In this document: positions 4,108 through 5,791 of the stretch, one piece after another | Layout of the letters: the number at the start of each line of letters is the position of its first letter | How positions within the stretch are numbered: position 1 is the stretch's first letter | NCBI GenBank assembly: GCA_964517215.1 | Contig: CAZFBR010000217.1 | Span: forward strand, 1-5,791 | Origin: CAZFBR01 sp035353495 [NCBI: uncultured bacterium] | Lineage (GTDB): Bacteria; DAOPZR01 | Direction: 5' to 3' | DNA length: 5,791 bases | Made by a program: the position numbers and the translations under genes | Notes under the pieces: generated by a model | The model's input: the letters and a program-made list of their open reading frames with translations, nothing else | Database searches by the model: none | What the model was told of the DNA's origin: nothing

Positions 4108-5791
4108 GTGACACAGGACGGAGATGACCTGACGACGGCGCAGCGCGACTGGTGGCGGCAGTGCGGTGCGGCGACAGCCGCAATGTTGCTGCCGGTGCTC
4201 GGTTGTCTGGCGTATGCCGGCGGTTTGCCGAAACTGCCGGACTATGTGCGGGAAGCGATGCAGGCGGCGCTGGTGGTACTGGCCGCGCTGGTGCTGGGGG
4301 CGGTGCCGGCCGCACGGCTGCTGCCGGCGCAGCCGCTCTGGTTTTTGCTTGGCGCCATGGCGTGCGGTTACGCAGTGCTGTCGCTGGCGGGACTGCTGCT
4401 TGGTGTCGCGGGGCTGCTGTATGTGCCGATCCTGCTGGCTCTCCCCGCGGCGGTCGCGGTGGCGGGGCTCCGCCGCTGGCGCTGGTTCGTGCAGCGGCTG
4501 ACGCCGGAAGCGCTGGCGCTGGCGGCCGACGAGCGCCTGCTGCTGGTGCTGTTCGCCCTGCTGGCCCTGCTCAACCTGGCGGCGGCATTCAGCCCGGTCA
4601 TTTTTTACGACGCGCTCGTCTATCATCTGAACATCCCGGCGGAATACCTGCGCGCGCATCGCATCCTGCTGCTGCCGCACAATCTGCACAGTAATCTGCC
4701 GCTCGGCATGAGCATGCTCTATCTGTTTACCCTGCCGGTGCCATCAGGGGTTCCTGCCCAGCTGCTGAACTGCCTCTTCAGCCTGCTCGCCGCAGGTGCG
4801 GCATATGTGCTTGCCCGCCAGTGGTGCGAGCGCCGGCGCGCGCTGCTGGCGATGCTGTTGTTTCAGACGCTTCCGGTCAACGCCCTGTTTGCCACGCTGC
4901 TGCAGGCTGATATCGGCTGCGCGTTTTACGGGCTGCTGGCGCTGGCCTGCCTGGTGCAATACCGGCGCACGGGCGGGAAGGCGCTCCCGCTGCTGGCGGG
5001 CGTGTTTGCGGGCGTCACCCTGACCTACAAATACCAGAGTGTGCTCATTGTCGCGGTGCTGACGGCGTTCCTGCTGGTTCCCGAACGCCTGCTGCGTGAC
5101 CGGCGTGCGGCGGTTTGGAGCAAGTTCCCCGAAGGGCAGGATTGGCGGCGGCGTACGGTTGCGCTGCTGGCGTTCTGGTTCACCGCGCTGCTTGTTTTTG
5201 CGCCCTGGCTGGTGAAGAATTACTGGCTGACCGGGAATCCGGTGTTTCCTGCTGCCTATGGTTTGTTTGGCGGCGGGCCCTGGGGGCCGGAGCAGGTGAT
5301 GACGTTCCTGCACCACAGCCGCGAGCAATTGGGCGGGCGCGGCAAGGGTTGGTTCGAAACGGTGCTGCTGGTGCTGGATGGTGAAGCGGTGCTGGGCGGC
5401 CATCGTCTTCTGTTCTGGACGCTGCTGGCGGCACTGCCGCTGGCGCTGGTGCGGCGTCCGGCGGCGGGGCTGCTGGGCAGTGCGGCGCTGACCGGATTGC
5501 TGGTCTGGTGCGGGCTGACAAACCGTGTTGACAACATCCTGCGCTACAGCCTGTTTCTGCTGGCGTTGTTTGGCGTTGCGGCGGCGCTGCTGGTACCGGA
5601 CTGGTCGGTGCCGCGCCGGCGGTGGCTGTGCGGCGCGGTGCTGCTGTTCGTGACGGTTGAACTGGCGGCGGCGGTGGCATTGAATCAGCGCAATCTGGAC
5701 AGTTTCACCCCGGTCTTCACTGCCGAGCCGCGGCTGGGGTATCTGGCGCGCACTGTGGAGAGCACGCCGCTGCTCGCGCGGGCGGCGCGCA
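4108..5791 (+). CDS. GT-C-type integral membrane glycosyltransferase (PMT/ArnT-like), 3' end cut
   Basis: The frame stays open from an in-frame TGA at 4099-4101 to the window edge, giving 561 residues with no stop. The GTG at 4108 has GGAG 9 nt upstream; the next in-frame ATG is residue 26, inside the first hydrophobic segment. The protein is a chain of Leu/Ala/Val-rich segments (about 21-39, 51-70, 77-97, 99-120, 143-161, 218-235, 246-265, 270-284, 294-325, 351-368, 434-448, 454-470, 479-496, 507-526). FYDALVYH (Asp168, His173), with P-x-Y and N-x-x-SNLP after it, resembles the acidic first-loop motif of lipid-linked-sugar GT-C enzymes. PWLVKNYWLTGNPVFP (366-381) is also typical of this group. 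Such enzymes transfer sugars from polyprenyl-phosphate donors at the outer face of the membrane. Donor and acceptor are unknown. It is transcriptionally separate from the oxygen-defence genes. Confidence 0.8.
   Translation, partial: MTQDGDDLTTAQRDWWRQCGAATAAMLLPVLGCLAYAGGLPKLPDYVREAMQAALVVLAALVLGAVPAARLLPAQPLWFLLGAMACGYAVLSLAGLLLGVAGLLYVPILLALPAAVAVAGLRRWRWFVQRLTPEALALAADERLLLVLFALLALLNLAAAFSPVIFYDALVYHLNIPAEYLRAHRILLLPHNLHSNLPLGMSMLYLFTLPVPSGVPAQLLNCLFSLLAAGAAYVLARQWCERRRALLAMLLFQTLPVNALFATLLQADIGCAFYGLLALACLVQYRRTGGKALPLLAGVFAGVTLTYKYQSVLIVAVLTAFLLVPERLLRDRRAAVWSKFPEGQDWRRRTVALLAFWFTALLVFAPWLVKNYWLTGNPVFPAAYGLFGGGPWGPEQVMTFLHHSREQLGGRGKGWFETVLLVLDGEAVLGGHRLLFWTLLAALPLALVRRPAAGLLGSAALTGLLVWCGLTNRVDNILRYSLFLLALFGVAAALLVPDWSVPRRRWLCGAVLLFVTVELAAAVALNQRNLDSFTPVFTAEPRLGYLARTVESTPLLARAAR

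Noticed and set aside
3970-4689. Minus-strand frame of 239 codons rich in Gln and Arg
   Set aside because: It crosses the promoter and the first part of the membrane protein gene. Its low-complexity Gln/Arg composition arises from Leu (CTG) codons read backwards.
4152-4694. Plus-strand frame of 180 codons inside the membrane protein gene
   Set aside because: It is Gly/Ala/Arg-rich and out of frame with the continuous hydrophobic frame from 4108, which carries the GT-C motifs.
1-5791. Search for tRNA, rRNA, CRISPR array, insertion sequence or phage genes
   Set aside because: I saw no cloverleaf, no regularly spaced repeats, no transposase or integrase motif and no terminal inverted repeats.

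Overview
The window is GC-rich, tightly packed DNA. All supported genes lie on the + strand. The core is a run of six oxygen-defence genes of the kind found in anaerobes: rubredoxins, superoxide reductase, rubrerythrin and ferritin. These point to an anaerobic bacterium that survives brief exposure to air. I cannot fix the phylum. Such genes occur in Desulfobacterota, Clostridia/Negativicutes and the Lentisphaerota/Kiritimatiellota group, and nothing here separates them.

Layout. (1) Positions 2-768: the end of a hotdog-fold acyl-CoA thioesterase overlaps by 4 nt the GTG start of a MutT/MTH1-like NUDIX hydrolase. (2) Positions 766-800: a near-consensus sigma70-type promoter in an AT-rich island, with two small dyads over its core. 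(3) Positions 818-3848: hrb (flavin reductase fused to rubredoxin), a free rubredoxin, a stand-alone rubrerythrin-like diiron protein, desulfoferrodoxin, ferritin and classical rubrerythrin. The last five are 10-50 nt apart, and the run ends at a strong intrinsic terminator (3870-3897). (4) Positions 3898-4107: a short intergenic region ending in an extended -10 promoter. (5) Position 4108 to the window edge: a GT-C-type integral membrane glycosyltransferase, cut off at its 3' end.

How the cassette probably works (inference from family knowledge): Hrb takes electrons from NAD(P)H through FMN to rubredoxin iron. Free rubredoxin passes them to desulfoferrodoxin, which reduces superoxide to peroxide, and to rubrerythrin and perhaps the stand-alone diiron protein, which reduce peroxide to water. 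Ferritin stores Fe(II) and so limits Fenton chemistry. The only commonly associated part not seen is the FprA-type flavodiiron O2/NO reductase.

The individual families are known. The less ordinary points are the split rubredoxin plus diiron pair, two rubredoxin domains of about 66% identity in adjacent genes, strong hairpins on both sides of the small rubredoxin gene, and the dyad-laden promoter. I saw no tRNA, rRNA, CRISPR array, insertion sequence or phage gene.
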